DNA of 64,000 nucleotides, from assembly GCA_002862205.1 (NCBI GenBank), contig PKCN01000271.1, forward strand, positions 1 through 64,000. Reading direction: 5' to 3'. The notes under the pieces were generated by a model. That model had not been told where the DNA came from. It saw only the letters and a list, made by a program, of their open reading frames with translations, and did no database searches. Position numbers and translations under genes: made by a program. This DNA is from Planctomycetaceae bacterium (GTDB lineage: Bacteria > Planctomycetota > Planctomycetia > Pirellulales > Pirellulaceae). Below, one piece after another: positions 25,598 to 34,571 of this stretch (position 1 is the stretch's first letter; each line of letters starts with the position of its first letter).

Positions 25598-27079
25598 ATG
25601 ACCCTCAGCGACGGTTATCCTACTGAAACCATCATTGGTCTCGAGGTACACGTTCAGCTCAGAACACAGACGAAGTTGTTTTGCAGTTGCAGCACGCGTT
25701 TCGGTGCCCCGCCCAATACTCAGGTATGCCCTGTATGCCTCGGGCTTCCCGGCGCGCTCCCCGTGATGAATGAGCATGCCATTGACTTGGCGATCCGCGC
25801 TGGGCTTGCAATCGATTGCTCCATCCCGCCAATGACGAAATGGGATCGCAAACAGTACTTCTATCCAGACCTCCCCAAGGGATACCAGATAAGCCAATTC
25901 GATCTCCCGATTTGTGCGGACGGCTTTCTTGACATCACCAACGAAGCTGAGCCGGAAACACCTCGCCGAATTGGCATCATTCGGGCTCATCTCGAAGAAG
26001 ATGCTGGCAAGAGCATGCATGATGAGGCAGCTGGGCGAAATGACTCACGGATCGATCTCAATCGCTGTGGAACGCCGCTACTGGAAATTGTCAGTCATCC
26101 TGATTTAAGATCTGCAAAGGAAGCAAAAGAGTATTTGAGCGAACTCAAACTGCGCATGACGCACCTGGGAGTATCAGATTGCGAAATGCAGGAGGGCAGC
26201 CTTCGCGTCGATGCCAACGTCAATTTGCACATTGACGTAGATGGAAAAAAAATCGCTACACCGATTGCTGAAATCAAGAACATGAACAGCTTTCGTGCTG
26301 TTGAACACGCCATCGAGCATGAAGTTGATCGACAGTACGATGTCTGGGAAGAGACAGGGAAAACAATCAAGGATGAAGCCAAGACGACCCGGGGTTGGGA
26401 CGATACCAAGGGCAAAACATTCCTTCAACGTGAAAAAGAAGAATCAGCTGACTACCGATACTTCCCCGACCCCGACCTGCTGCCAATTCGCATTCCGCAG
26501 GATCGTGTTGACGAGGCCAAAGCAAATCTTGGCGAATTACCTGCCGAACTATGTCAGCGCCTACAAACACAATACGGCATCAAGTTGTACGATGCGAATG
26601 TCATTGTGAATCAAGGTCGCGAGCTCATTGAATACTTCGAGACAGCCGCTACCAAATCCGGCGATGGCAAACGCACGAGTTCGTGGATCCAACAGGACGT
26701 GATGCGAACCCTGAATGAAAATCAGCTTGGCATTGAAGATTTTGCTGTCAGTGCTGCACAACTTGGTGACTTATTGGAACGTGTTAGCCGGGGAGACTTG
26801 GACAATGCTCGAGCGAGAGACGTTTTTTCACACCTTCTCAAAACAGATCACTCAGTCGAAGATGCGATCAAAAGCTTGGGCATCGAGTCAGTCGATAGTG
26901 GTGATATCGAAGTGCTTTGCCGGGAATTGCTGGATGCCAACCCACAAGTCATCGATGATGTAAAAAGTGGCAAGCAGCAGGCGGTAGGAGCATTGATCGG
27001 GCAGGCCAAGAAAAAGAATGCCAACGCCAACCCCAAACAGGTGCGAGAAACCCTGCTTCAATTGATCGCACAATCCTGA
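25598..27079 (+). CDS. gatB: Asp-tRNA(Asn)/Glu-tRNA(Gln) amidotransferase subunit B
   Basis: Binds the mischarged tRNA, phosphorylates the acyl group with ATP and amidates it. Family blocks are intact: IIGLEVHVQLRTQTKLFCSC near residue 11 (spanning the zinc cysteines with NTQVCPVCLGLPGALP), KQYFYPDLPKGYQISQ near 86, HLEEDAGKSMHD near 130, VDANVNLHI, and YRYFPDPDLLP near 284. The C-terminal helical YqeY-like tail ends NPKQVRETLLQLI. 493 aa. Cotranscribed with gatA. Confidence 0.96.
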   Translation: MTLSDGYPTETIIGLEVHVQLRTQTKLFCSCSTRFGAPPNTQVCPVCLGLPGALPVMNEHAIDLAIRAGLAIDCSIPPMTKWDRKQYFYPDLPKGYQISQFDLPICADGFLDITNEAEPETPRRIGIIRAHLEEDAGKSMHDEAAGRNDSRIDLNRCGTPLLEIVSHPDLRSAKEAKEYLSELKLRMTHLGVSDCEMQEGSLRVDANVNLHIDVDGKKIATPIAEIKNMNSFRAVEHAIEHEVDRQYDVWEETGKTIKDEAKTTRGWDDTKGKTFLQREKEESADYRYFPDPDLLPIRIPQDRVDEAKANLGELPAELCQRLQTQYGIKLYDANVIVNQGRELIEYFETAATKSGDGKRTSSWIQQDVMRTLNENQLGIEDFAVSAAQLGDLLERVSRGDLDNARARDVFSHLLKTDHSVEDAIKSLGIESVDSGDIEVLCRELLDANPQVIDDVKSGKQQAVGALIGQAKKKNANANPKQVRETLLQLIAQS

Positions 27080-27124
27080 CGTTTCATCCAATCCCGGACT
27101 CACGCGGAATGAAGGAACATTCAC

Positions 27125-27610
27125 ATGGTCGATGAAAATGACACGTCCATCAACCACGAAAATCAAAAACGGGATCTGGGTTTCTGCGCCATTGTTGCAC
27201 TCATTGCATTGATTGCCTTGTGGCTTCTTTTGATGCCATGGATACCGGGAGTCGCGAAACAGTCGCTACAACGTTTTCACCTTCGAACACCATCATTTGC
27301 GGTTTGGGCGGCACAATTCCCAATACCATCGATGTACAACTTCGCAAATCAGTACAAAGTTGATGATTTTCCTCCAGGCTTCGTCATGATGATTCTCGAT
27401 GAGAATTGGCGGTACGCAAATCACTTTCCAACAAGAGTCATCACTTTCTTCGCTGGCAGGTATGACTTCCTGTCCTCGCAGCAGGACCGATGGTTTACGC
27501 TCAGATCATCCTACCGTGGGCAAGTTCTGGAATCTAAATTCCACCTCGAAGCCCAGACAGAAGGTGGATACAAACTGATTCGTATCGACGAAGTCGAGGA
27601 ATCGTTATGA
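27125..27610 (+). CDS. Hypothetical protein with one membrane anchor
   Basis: 161 aa, not recognised. A charged N-terminus (residues 1-18) is followed by one strong transmembrane segment (FCAIVALIALIALWLLLMPW, about 20-39), then a soluble C-terminal domain with aromatic-rich strands (IPSMYNFANQY, FPTRVITFFAGRYDFL, QDRWFTLRSSYRGQVLESKFHL). The stop overlaps the next start by 4 bp (ATGA), so the product probably works with the multi-pass protein downstream. It lies 45 bp after gatB. Confidence 0.7.
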   Translation: MVDENDTSINHENQKRDLGFCAIVALIALIALWLLLMPWIPGVAKQSLQRFHLRTPSFAVWAAQFPIPSMYNFANQYKVDDFPPGFVMMILDENWRYANHFPTRVITFFAGRYDFLSSQQDRWFTLRSSYRGQVLESKFHLEAQTEGGYKLIRIDEVEESL

Positions 27611-28473
27611 ACCAAGCCAATCAAGCCGTCCCAAAGCTGAAACCGAACAACATCAATCGGCCTCTCGCCGCTTACCGACTCGTCCAAGCCGGAATCCTGA
27701 TCAGTCTATTTTGGAAATGGAAATTCTTCCTGGAGGCGAACAGCATTTATGCAAATATTCCAGTCGAAGACCCATTCTTTCCCGATTGGTTAAGATCGGT
27801 CACCACAATCCGCTTTGCATTCTGTGGTTCCGCCTTGGTGACCGGAATCGGGTTAATTTCCCCAATCAGCCTGATAAGAAAACTGTGCAGTTGGTTTGGT
27901 ATCGTTGGCATCAGCCTGATGTGCATCCATCAAGGAAGTTACAACGACGTGACTTTTGTGACGATCTGGTGGTGCTGCCTGTGGTCAGTATGGCTGTCGC
28001 ACCGACTGGACACGTATCAGCAGGAATTCCTGATTCGACGATCCGCATTTCTCTCTCGCCTGATCATCTCGTTAATTCTGCTTGGTGGTGCGGCGGGTAA
28101 GTGGACGCCCGAGTACTGGTCAGGTGAAGTTTTATATGACATCTACTTTGTGGATCGTGATTTTTGGTTTTTCAACTATCTGCGAGATAACTACGCGACA
28201 GAAGATCTGCAGCAGATAGCCAAGTGGTACAGTCGCCAGGTCATCGCTGTCGAAACGATCGGTGGAATTGGCTTGTGGGCCCTGCCTGCACGCTGGGCCG
28301 CGTTAGCAGGCGTCCTCATTCTGTCGGGAGTCGTGATCCTGTCGAACAAGTATCTTTTGTCCGTGATTGCTTGCCTAATCGGACTTGCATGTGTCGGCTT
28401 CTTTGTACCACGCCAACCACGAAAGACTGCCCCAACAGATTCGCCCGAGACGGCCAATCCCAAGACGGCCTGA
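27607..28473 (+). CDS. Multi-pass membrane protein, HTTM/DoxX-like topology
   Basis: 288 aa with about seven hydrophobic segments and a short polar tail. Conserved-looking aromatic/charged spots (LISLFWKWKFFLEANS near residue 32; GGAAGKWTPEYWSGEVLYD near 160; YFVDRDFWFFNYLRDNYA) lie at membrane edges. The arrangement is reminiscent of HTTM/vitamin K carboxylase-like or DoxX-type proteins, but I cannot assign a family. Translationally coupled to the upstream single-pass protein. The stop codon lies in a hairpin shared with the convergent hisB stop. Confidence 0.7.
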   Translation: MNQANQAVPKLKPNNINRPLAAYRLVQAGILISLFWKWKFFLEANSIYANIPVEDPFFPDWLRSVTTIRFAFCGSALVTGIGLISPISLIRKLCSWFGIVGISLMCIHQGSYNDVTFVTIWWCCLWSVWLSHRLDTYQQEFLIRRSAFLSRLIISLILLGGAAGKWTPEYWSGEVLYDIYFVDRDFWFFNYLRDNYATEDLQQIAKWYSRQVIAVETIGGIGLWALPARWAALAGVLILSGVVILSNKYLLSVIACLIGLACVGFFVPRQPRKTAPTDSPETANPKTA

Positions 28474-28486
28474 CGCGGTGCGTTAG
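28470..28486. other. Hairpin holding the stop codons of two convergent genes
   Basis: CTGACGC - GGT - GCGTTAG: a 7-bp stem (one G-U pair) with a triloop. The + strand TGA (28471-28473) is in the left arm and the hisB TAA (complement of 28483-28485) in the right arm. No T runs. It could act in both directions. Confidence 0.55.
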
Positions 28487-29070
28487 AGAACTCCCTTGGT
28501 GCTGGGTATAGCGTTGCTGCGGGGATCATTCTCAGCTGCCATCCGCACAGCATGGGCAACCGCCTTGAATACGCATTCCGAAATATGATGTGCGTTGCGT
28601 CCATGATGCAGGACAACATGAAGATTGCACTTCGAGTTTGCCGCAAACGACTGCCAGAAATGCTCGACCAGTTCGGTATCAAATGTGCCGATTTTTGTTG
28701 CAGCGATCGGTGCCTGATATTCAAAGGCATAGCGACCACCCAGATCTACAGCGGCAGTGACTAGACACTCATCCATCGGCAGAGTGAAGTGGCCGTACCG
28801 TCGGATCCCTGCACGGTTACCCAGGGCCTGATCCATCGCCTGCCCCAGAGCAATTCCAATGTCTTCGCAAGTATGGTGATCATCAACATGCAAATCACCC
28901 ACAGCGGCCACACCAAGATCGATCAGGGCATGCTTGGCAAACAGATCCAGCATGTGATCAAGAAACCCGATACCAGACTTCCGCGTGCCAGATCCAACAC
29001 CATCCAAATCAATCGACAGCTGAATGTCAGTTTCTCCGGTCTTACGATCAACCGAGGCAGTACGATTCAT
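28483..29070 (-). CDS. hisB: Imidazoleglycerol-phosphate dehydratase
   Basis: Manganese enzyme of histidine synthesis (step 6), stand-alone form of 195 aa without the phosphatase domain. The His-rich metal sites are intact: DHHTCEDIGIALGQA near residue 65 and HHGRNAHHISECVFKA near 155; FLDHMLDLFAKHA is the N-terminal family block. It is last of the leftward hisD-hisC-hisB set, 51 bp after hisC. With a stand-alone HisB, histidinol phosphatase must come from another gene; the HisN-like protein at 42781 is a candidate. Confidence 0.96.
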   Translation of the reverse strand: MNRTASVDRKTGETDIQLSIDLDGVGSGTRKSGIGFLDHMLDLFAKHALIDLGVAAVGDLHVDDHHTCEDIGIALGQAMDQALGNRAGIRRYGHFTLPMDECLVTAAVDLGGRYAFEYQAPIAATKIGTFDTELVEHFWQSFAANSKCNLHVVLHHGRNAHHISECVFKAVAHAVRMAAENDPRSNAIPSTKGVL

Positions 29071-29121
29071 GTTATCACCGGCAAATTACAAGAGTGCAGA
29101 TATCAGAATGATGGGTTGTGC

Positions 29122-30183
29122 CTAAGCCAGATAACGCTCGATTAACATCAGGCAGGCATTGATCTGCTCATCTGTTCCAACAGAAATCCGCAGACCATCT
29201 CCCCACTCCGGGAATTCCATGTATCGAACGAGAATCTGATTTTTCTTCAGGAATTCGTAAAGTTGCTGATGTTTCCCATTGGGGTGTTGGCACCAGACAA
29301 AGTTTGCCTGAGAAGGTACGACGGCAAAACCGAGACTGGTTAAATGATCCGCCATTCGGGTACGTGTGGCCTTCATTCTTTCCTGAACTTCGCCAAGCCA
29401 ATCTCCACAGCCCATCGCTGCGGTTGCTGCTGCAATCGAAAGACCGTCACAATTGTAACTGTCCTTGATTTTGGCAAGTTCAGCGATCACCTGTGGTTGC
29501 GCCACAAGAAACCCAAAGCGAATACCAGCCAAGCCATAGGACTTGCTGAGTGTTCGCGTGACCATGATCCGCTCGTTCTGCTGCACAAGATTCAGGCAAT
29601 TTTGTTCAGCAAAATCGGCATAGGCCTCATCAACTATCAGGGGGCAATCAAGTGATTCTGCCAACTTTGACACACGTTCCGGACTGACGACCGTCCCGCT
29701 CGGACTGTTTGGATTGGGTAGCAATACAAGCCGCAGGTCTTGATCAGATTCGCCAAAAGCCTCCGGAAGTGACCAATCATCCCTGAATGCAACCTGCTCC
29801 CAGACCGCTCCCTGAATATCTGCCAAGGTGCGATAGAGAACATAACTCGGATAAGGCAGTCGCAACTTTTGCCCTTCGCCAACAAATCCACGCACCAGCA
29901 ACGTCAGAATTTCATCGCTGCCATTCCCAGCCAGCACCCATTCGGGCCCTGGCAGGTTCAATTGTTCAGCTGCAGCGATTCGAAAGGCAGTAGCCATGGG
30001 ATCGGGATATCGATTCAGGGGCCCGCCGGCCGCCATCCGGATTGCCTCAACCACTGCTGGTGGTGGCGGATACGGATTCTCATTGGTATTGAGTTTGATG
30101 TACTTGCCCGGTGGTGGTTGCTCACCGGGTGCGTAGGCCATCATGCGGGCAAGGGCGGGGCGGAGGTAGGACTTGTCAGCCAT
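29122..30183 (-). CDS. hisC: Histidinol-phosphate aminotransferase
   Basis: PLP-dependent fold-type I aminotransferase converting imidazole acetol phosphate to histidinol phosphate. The start is ATG at 30183 (MADKSYLRPAL), 353 aa; an upstream in-frame extension to 30228 has no homology. Visible motifs are LNTNENPYPPPP near 30, LLPNPNSPSG, IVDEAYADF, and the PLP lysine in TLSKSYGLAGIRFG near 230, followed by RISVGTDEQ with the substrate arginine. Located between hisD (133 bp) and hisB (51 bp). Confidence 0.94.
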   Translation of the reverse strand: MADKSYLRPALARMMAYAPGEQPPPGKYIKLNTNENPYPPPPAVVEAIRMAAGGPLNRYPDPMATAFRIAAAEQLNLPGPEWVLAGNGSDEILTLLVRGFVGEGQKLRLPYPSYVLYRTLADIQGAVWEQVAFRDDWSLPEAFGESDQDLRLVLLPNPNSPSGTVVSPERVSKLAESLDCPLIVDEAYADFAEQNCLNLVQQNERIMVTRTLSKSYGLAGIRFGFLVAQPQVIAELAKIKDSYNCDGLSIAAATAAMGCGDWLGEVQERMKATRTRMADHLTSLGFAVVPSQANFVWCQHPNGKHQQLYEFLKKNQILVRYMEFPEWGDGLRISVGTDEQINACLMLIERYLA

Positions 30184-30298
30184 GATTACAGGGACTTTCG
30201 TCGGCCAGTCTGGGTGGGATCGCCGCACGCTCGATGTCGATGAATTTAAAAAGTTGAATAAGTCGGGGACTTGAAAACGGAATTGTTGACGGGGTGGG

Positions 30299-30332
30299 AA
30301 TTCAGAGGAGTCTTCCTCAAGACTCTCGAATT
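30299..30332 (-). other. Two-part hairpin spanning the hisD stop codon
   Basis: GAGTCTT (30308-30314) pairs with AAGACTC (30319-30325) around CCTC; outside that, AATTC (30299-30303) pairs with GAATT (30328-30332). The hisD TGA (complement of 30317-30319) spans the loop edge. It lies between hisD and hisC, so it could reduce read-through into hisC. No T tract. Confidence 0.5.
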
Positions 30333-31681
30333 GTCACACTTCTGGCATGAGCTGTCAGCCCTTCCTTGTTTGCAATTCGGACAACATCCGAGGCAATCTG
30401 GTTCAGTGCAGCTGAATCAAATTCCGTCACGCTGCCACTTCGTAAAAAACTGTTGCTGCATAAGCCTGCGGCCCACGTACAGGTGCCTCCCGTGGGCAAC
30501 ACATGGCTCGGTCCGGCTGCATAGTCGCCTAGTGCAACGGGAGTATGATGTCCGAGGAATGCGGCACCGCTGTTACGAATCCGGTCAATCTCCTCGCGCG
30601 GGTTTCGTGTTTCAATATGCAGATGTTCCGGCGCGAACTGGTCAGTCAGCTCGCAGGCATGAGCCTGATCCCGCACGAGAATCAAAGCACCAAACGCCTC
30701 GAGGCTGTCAAGGGTCAATTGATTGCGGGTCAGCAAAGCCAGCTGTTTGACCAACTCCTCATGCACAGCATCAAGCAATGTGGGATCCCAAGTGATCAGA
30801 ATCGCCGAGCCAGGCGAGTGCTCCGCTTGAGCAAGCAGGTCCGCTGCCACGAAATCCGCTCTAGCCGTCTCATCCGCAATCACAATCACTTCGCTGGGTC
30901 CGGCAAAGGAATCAATGTCCACAACACCGTAGGCTTGCTTCTTTGCAAGAGCGACAAACAGATTACCGGGCCCCACAATCTTGTCGACTGCTGGAATCGC
31001 ATCACAACCATACGCAAGTGCTGCAACCGCTTGTGCTCCGCCGACCCGGTACACCTCATTGATCCCAAGCTCATGACAAGTCGCCAGCATATCCACGTTG
31101 TAAGCACCGAATTTTGTCGGTGGTGCTACCACTGCAATCTGTTCCACGCCAGCCACCTGAGCAGGGACGGCAGTCATAAGAACGGTGGAGGGATAAGCTG
31201 CTGCTCCCCCAGGGACACACACGCCAATCCGCTTCAAAGGAAGATATCTTTGTGTCAGAGTCACACCAGGTCGCGGCTGGATTGTGACATCAGAATGCAA
31301 GATCGCCTGCTGAAACTCGGCGACATTATCTCGTATCCGCCTGACCGAATCCAGCAACGAAGGATCTGCGGCAGCATGTGCTTGTTCCAGCTCACTCGTT
31401 GACACTCGAAGCTGCTCCGCAGACAGATCTACTTTGTCCAAAGCCTGATTATACTTCAGCAACGCGTCTGTGCCTGTTTCGCGAACGTCCCGGCAAATTC
31501 TGTCAACAACTTCCGCCGGCGTCAAAGCTTCTCCGAACACTTCCTCGGTGAGAGCCTGCCCCCGGGGGCTTACCACATCACCCTGAGGACTGAGTTTCAG
31601 ACGCAACTCTTGAAGAATCTCGGCAGATCCTTGGCGAGCGTCAACACGCTGAATTTGGAGGGGAGACAAATCGGAGCTCAT
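30317..31681 (-). CDS. hisD: Histidinol dehydrogenase
   Basis: Zinc enzyme oxidising histidinol to histidine in two NAD-dependent steps. 454 aa. Family landmarks are RIGVCVPGGAAAYPSTVLM near residue 150 (split pattern CVPGG), PAVDKIVGPGNLFVALAKKQAYG, the active-site segment DLLAQAEHSPGSAILIT with Glu-His near 313, PEHLHIETRNP near 365, and the metal-ligand stretch AGPSHVLPTGGTCTW near 400. First gene of the leftward his set, diverging from ltaE over 155 bp. Confidence 0.96.
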   Translation of the reverse strand: MSSDLSPLQIQRVDARQGSAEILQELRLKLSPQGDVVSPRGQALTEEVFGEALTPAEVVDRICRDVRETGTDALLKYNQALDKVDLSAEQLRVSTSELEQAHAAADPSLLDSVRRIRDNVAEFQQAILHSDVTIQPRPGVTLTQRYLPLKRIGVCVPGGAAAYPSTVLMTAVPAQVAGVEQIAVVAPPTKFGAYNVDMLATCHELGINEVYRVGGAQAVAALAYGCDAIPAVDKIVGPGNLFVALAKKQAYGVVDIDSFAGPSEVIVIADETARADFVAADLLAQAEHSPGSAILITWDPTLLDAVHEELVKQLALLTRNQLTLDSLEAFGALILVRDQAHACELTDQFAPEHLHIETRNPREEIDRIRNSGAAFLGHHTPVALGDYAAGPSHVLPTGGTCTWAAGLCSNSFLRSGSVTEFDSAALNQIASDVVRIANKEGLTAHARSVTIRES

Positions 31682-31836
31682 ATTTAGGGATTCGTATTGG
31701 ACAACGTGGCAGGGGAAGCAGTGTTACAACATGAAAATCGGCCTGAAGGCAACACGTCTACGACTACCATCATAAGCCGGTACAATCGAATTGTTTACCC
31801 GCATACCAATCGACTCCGACACCCGGTTTTCAGCAA

Positions 31837-32892
31837 ATGCCCGCAGAAATCGACCTCCGCAGTGATACCGTTACCAAGCCGACTCCCAGCATGAGGCAGA
31901 CAATGGCCGAAGCTGAGGTAGGAGATGCAGTCATTGACGTTGATCCGACGGTGGAACGCCTTGAGGCTCTGACTGCGGAAATTTTAGGAAAAGAGACCTC
32001 GGTATTCATGCCCAGCGGCTCCATGACCAATCAGATTGCTCTTCGGGTTCATTGCGGCCGAAGCAGTGAATTTATCTGTGAAGCCGACTGTCACATTTAC
32101 CACTACGAGCAGGGAGCTTTTGCCCAACTTTCGGGTTTGGTAGCGCAAACGGTCGCCGGAGAAGGAGGTGTGTTGGAGGTGGATCAGCTAAAAAATCTGA
32201 TTCGCCCCGAAAATGAACACATGGTGAGAACTCAACTCGTGTGCCTTGAAAACACCCACAACCGTTGGGGCGGACGGATTCAGCCACAGGAAACAGTCAA
32301 GGAGATCTGCGACTGGGCGAAAGAGCAGGGCTTAAAACGACATTTGGATGGTGCCCGACTCTGGAACGCATCGGTTGCAACAGGAATCAGCCCTCAAGAA
32401 CTGGTTGAACCGTTTGACTCAGTCAGCGTTTGCTTCAGCAAAGGGCTGGGTGCGCCAGTTGGATCTGCCTTGGCAGGAGACCACGACTTCATTCTGGAAG
32501 CTCGCCGCTCACGAAAGCTGTTCGGTGGAGGCATGCGTCAAGCGGGAATCATCGCTGCTGGTGCACTGCACGCGTTAGAGCAACACCGTGATCGTTTGGC
32601 GGAAGATCATGACAACGCGCAACGCCTTCGCGAGGGCTGTGAAGCATGTGGACCTCTTGCAATCCGTGGAAACCGTGTGGATACCAATATTGTCATCTGC
32701 GAAGTTGATGAAACGTGGGCATCAGCTGACAAATTAGCGGCGACGCTTGAAGCACAAGGAGTAAGGTGCTTTGCGATCGGCCCACAAGCCATTCGATTTG
32801 TTACTCATCTGGACGTCGACGCCTCCCAAATTGAGGCGGCGTGCAAAATCATCCAGAAAATCACAACGACGGCGGTTGCAAATCACTCCTGA
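31837..32892 (+). CDS. ltaE: Low-specificity L-threonine aldolase
   Basis: PLP enzyme cleaving threonine or allo-threonine to glycine and acetaldehyde. 351 aa. N-terminal signature IDLRSDTVTKPTPSMRQTM, then FMPSGSMTNQIAL, LENTHNRWGGRI, HLDGARLWNASVATG and the PLP-lysine block VCFSKGLGAPVGSALAG near residue 200. The stop and the next gene's start share one base (TGATG), implying coupling to the membrane glycosyltransferase-like gene, an unusual metabolic pairing probably due to compaction. Confidence 0.93.
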   Translation: MPAEIDLRSDTVTKPTPSMRQTMAEAEVGDAVIDVDPTVERLEALTAEILGKETSVFMPSGSMTNQIALRVHCGRSSEFICEADCHIYHYEQGAFAQLSGLVAQTVAGEGGVLEVDQLKNLIRPENEHMVRTQLVCLENTHNRWGGRIQPQETVKEICDWAKEQGLKRHLDGARLWNASVATGISPQELVEPFDSVSVCFSKGLGAPVGSALAGDHDFILEARRSRKLFGGGMRQAGIIAAGALHALEQHRDRLAEDHDNAQRLREGCEACGPLAIRGNRVDTNIVICEVDETWASADKLAATLEAQGVRCFAIGPQAIRFVTHLDVDASQIEAACKIIQKITTTAVANHS

Positions 32893-34436
32893 TGGATCGC
32901 CAATCACCGCGTGCAGTTTCTTCACTGCTGATATCCCTAGCTGTTTTCAGCATTGCAATCTTCCTCAGAATGCCATCGTGCTATGAAAGCCTGTGGCTTG
33001 ATGAATTGCATTCAGCGTGGATCGTTGCGGATGATATCGGCAGCGTTTACCAACGTTCAATCATTGGTCATCAATCACCCTGCTACTATTTTCAGCTTTG
33101 GGCATGGCAACAGGCTGTTGGTGATTCTGAATTGATGCTCAGGCTCAACAGTGTCTTGCTGGTGGCTGGTGGGTGTGGCGTACTCGCTTTTGGAATCACC
33201 AAATGGACCCAAAGTTTACTGGCGGGTTTGGTGTCGGGACTCCTGCTGGCCATTGAGAACAACTCTCTTTTTTTTGGGACCGAGTTACGCCCATTCGCGT
33301 TGGTAATCCTGTGCTCTTCCATCTCGACCGTAGTCTTTTTGCATCTTTTATCGAGTGAATCGCGTCACCAATACTCGGGTCGCTGGTGTCTGCTGATCAT
33401 CACAATTCTATTTTCAGCAATCTGTCAGCCTACTTCACTGGGCGTTCTGGCATGGTTGCCGCTTTGCTTGTGGGGCGTCTGGTTATACAGGAACCCAAAA
33501 CAGTTCCGACGATTTACGCGGCTGGATGCAGCACTAATCATCGTAGCAATGTTGACCATCTTGATTCTATGGCAGATGACTCTGCGACAAAGCTGGGCAG
33601 AAAAATCAATGTGGGGTTCGTTCGCGACTGCAACGAACTTGCAGCAGGTCTGGAGTGTGTGGAACTGGCCCTGCCTACTGCTCATTCCCTCGATTCCTCT
33701 CTTAATCATCCTGCTCATTGACGCCGTCAGCCACTCCGAGGTCAGAGGCAAACCGATCATCTTTGGCTTGGGAGCGTTAGCAGGACTAACCATGCTGGCA
33801 ACGTGTCTGTACTGGTGCCTTTCAAAGTTTGAAATGATCCCCGTCTGGCATCGCCGGTATTTCATTGCTGTTCTCCCAATGCTCGCCTGCTTTGGCGGTG
33901 GCTGCCTTGGTTATGTCCAGAACAGACTTAGCAAATCCAATACGGCGATGCCGGTAACTCTTGCCCTGGCAACCTCAATCATCCTTTGCTTGGGAATCCA
34001 TCAGGGGATGTTCAAAAAGCTTGCACACTACCCCGTGGCCCTAGTCAAACGGGGCGAACACTGGCGGCAAGCAATCCAATGGCTGCAAGAAAAATCAAGA
34101 CCTGAAGCCCTGATCCTGCTGGACTCAGGGCTGATCGAAGGCACAAGCTGGATCACACCCAAGTTGTTTGAGAGCGGGAATGAAGCGAAATTGGAATACA
34201 TTTGCTTTCCGGTGCATGGACCCTACAGGTTGAATCGAGATGTCATGCCAGTGGGTACAACATTGCAAGCAGTCGTTGCACCTTCAGCCGCTCAAAAACC
34301 GATCTACATCCTGACCCGTAACTCCGCAACCAGAACGAAACAACGAATCGCAGGAGGCGAGGTGCTGGGATTTGGCGGAGTTTCTGTTGTGATACCCGAC
34401 CCCAACCCCGATTTCCGTCAAGAAGAGCCCCGATAG
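32892..34436 (+). CDS. GT39/ArnT-like polytopic membrane glycosyltransferase, putative
   Basis: 514 aa from ATG 32892. About 10-11 transmembrane segments. After the first segment comes MPSCYESLWLDELHSAWIV, where the acidic E/D residues resemble the first-loop catalytic Asp/Glu motif (xDE) of PMT/ArnT-type transferases that use polyprenyl-phosphate sugars; NNSLFFGTELRPFALVILCS resembles the next conserved periplasmic element. A soluble C-terminal domain (about 390-514, HWRQAIQWLQEKSRPEALILL) faces the periplasm. It probably transfers a sugar to a lipid or protein outside the cytoplasmic membrane; acceptor unknown. Starts in the ltaE stop codon. Confidence 0.75.
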   Translation: MDRQSPRAVSSLLISLAVFSIAIFLRMPSCYESLWLDELHSAWIVADDIGSVYQRSIIGHQSPCYYFQLWAWQQAVGDSELMLRLNSVLLVAGGCGVLAFGITKWTQSLLAGLVSGLLLAIENNSLFFGTELRPFALVILCSSISTVVFLHLLSSESRHQYSGRWCLLIITILFSAICQPTSLGVLAWLPLCLWGVWLYRNPKQFRRFTRLDAALIIVAMLTILILWQMTLRQSWAEKSMWGSFATATNLQQVWSVWNWPCLLLIPSIPLLIILLIDAVSHSEVRGKPIIFGLGALAGLTMLATCLYWCLSKFEMIPVWHRRYFIAVLPMLACFGGGCLGYVQNRLSKSNTAMPVTLALATSIILCLGIHQGMFKKLAHYPVALVKRGEHWRQAIQWLQEKSRPEALILLDSGLIEGTSWITPKLFESGNEAKLEYICFPVHGPYRLNRDVMPVGTTLQAVVAPSAAQKPIYILTRNSATRTKQRIAGGEVLGFGGVSVVIPDPNPDFRQEEPR

Positions 34437-34571
34437 CGCGAATCCTGATTGAGCATGGAAGAAAATTTTCGATGAGAGAAGCGTGTTTGCTGCTAAATGG
34501 CTTTATGCACCAACGATTGCCTGCGGTGTAAAATACAGTAATCATCACCACACGATCCAAAAAAGCTGCCG

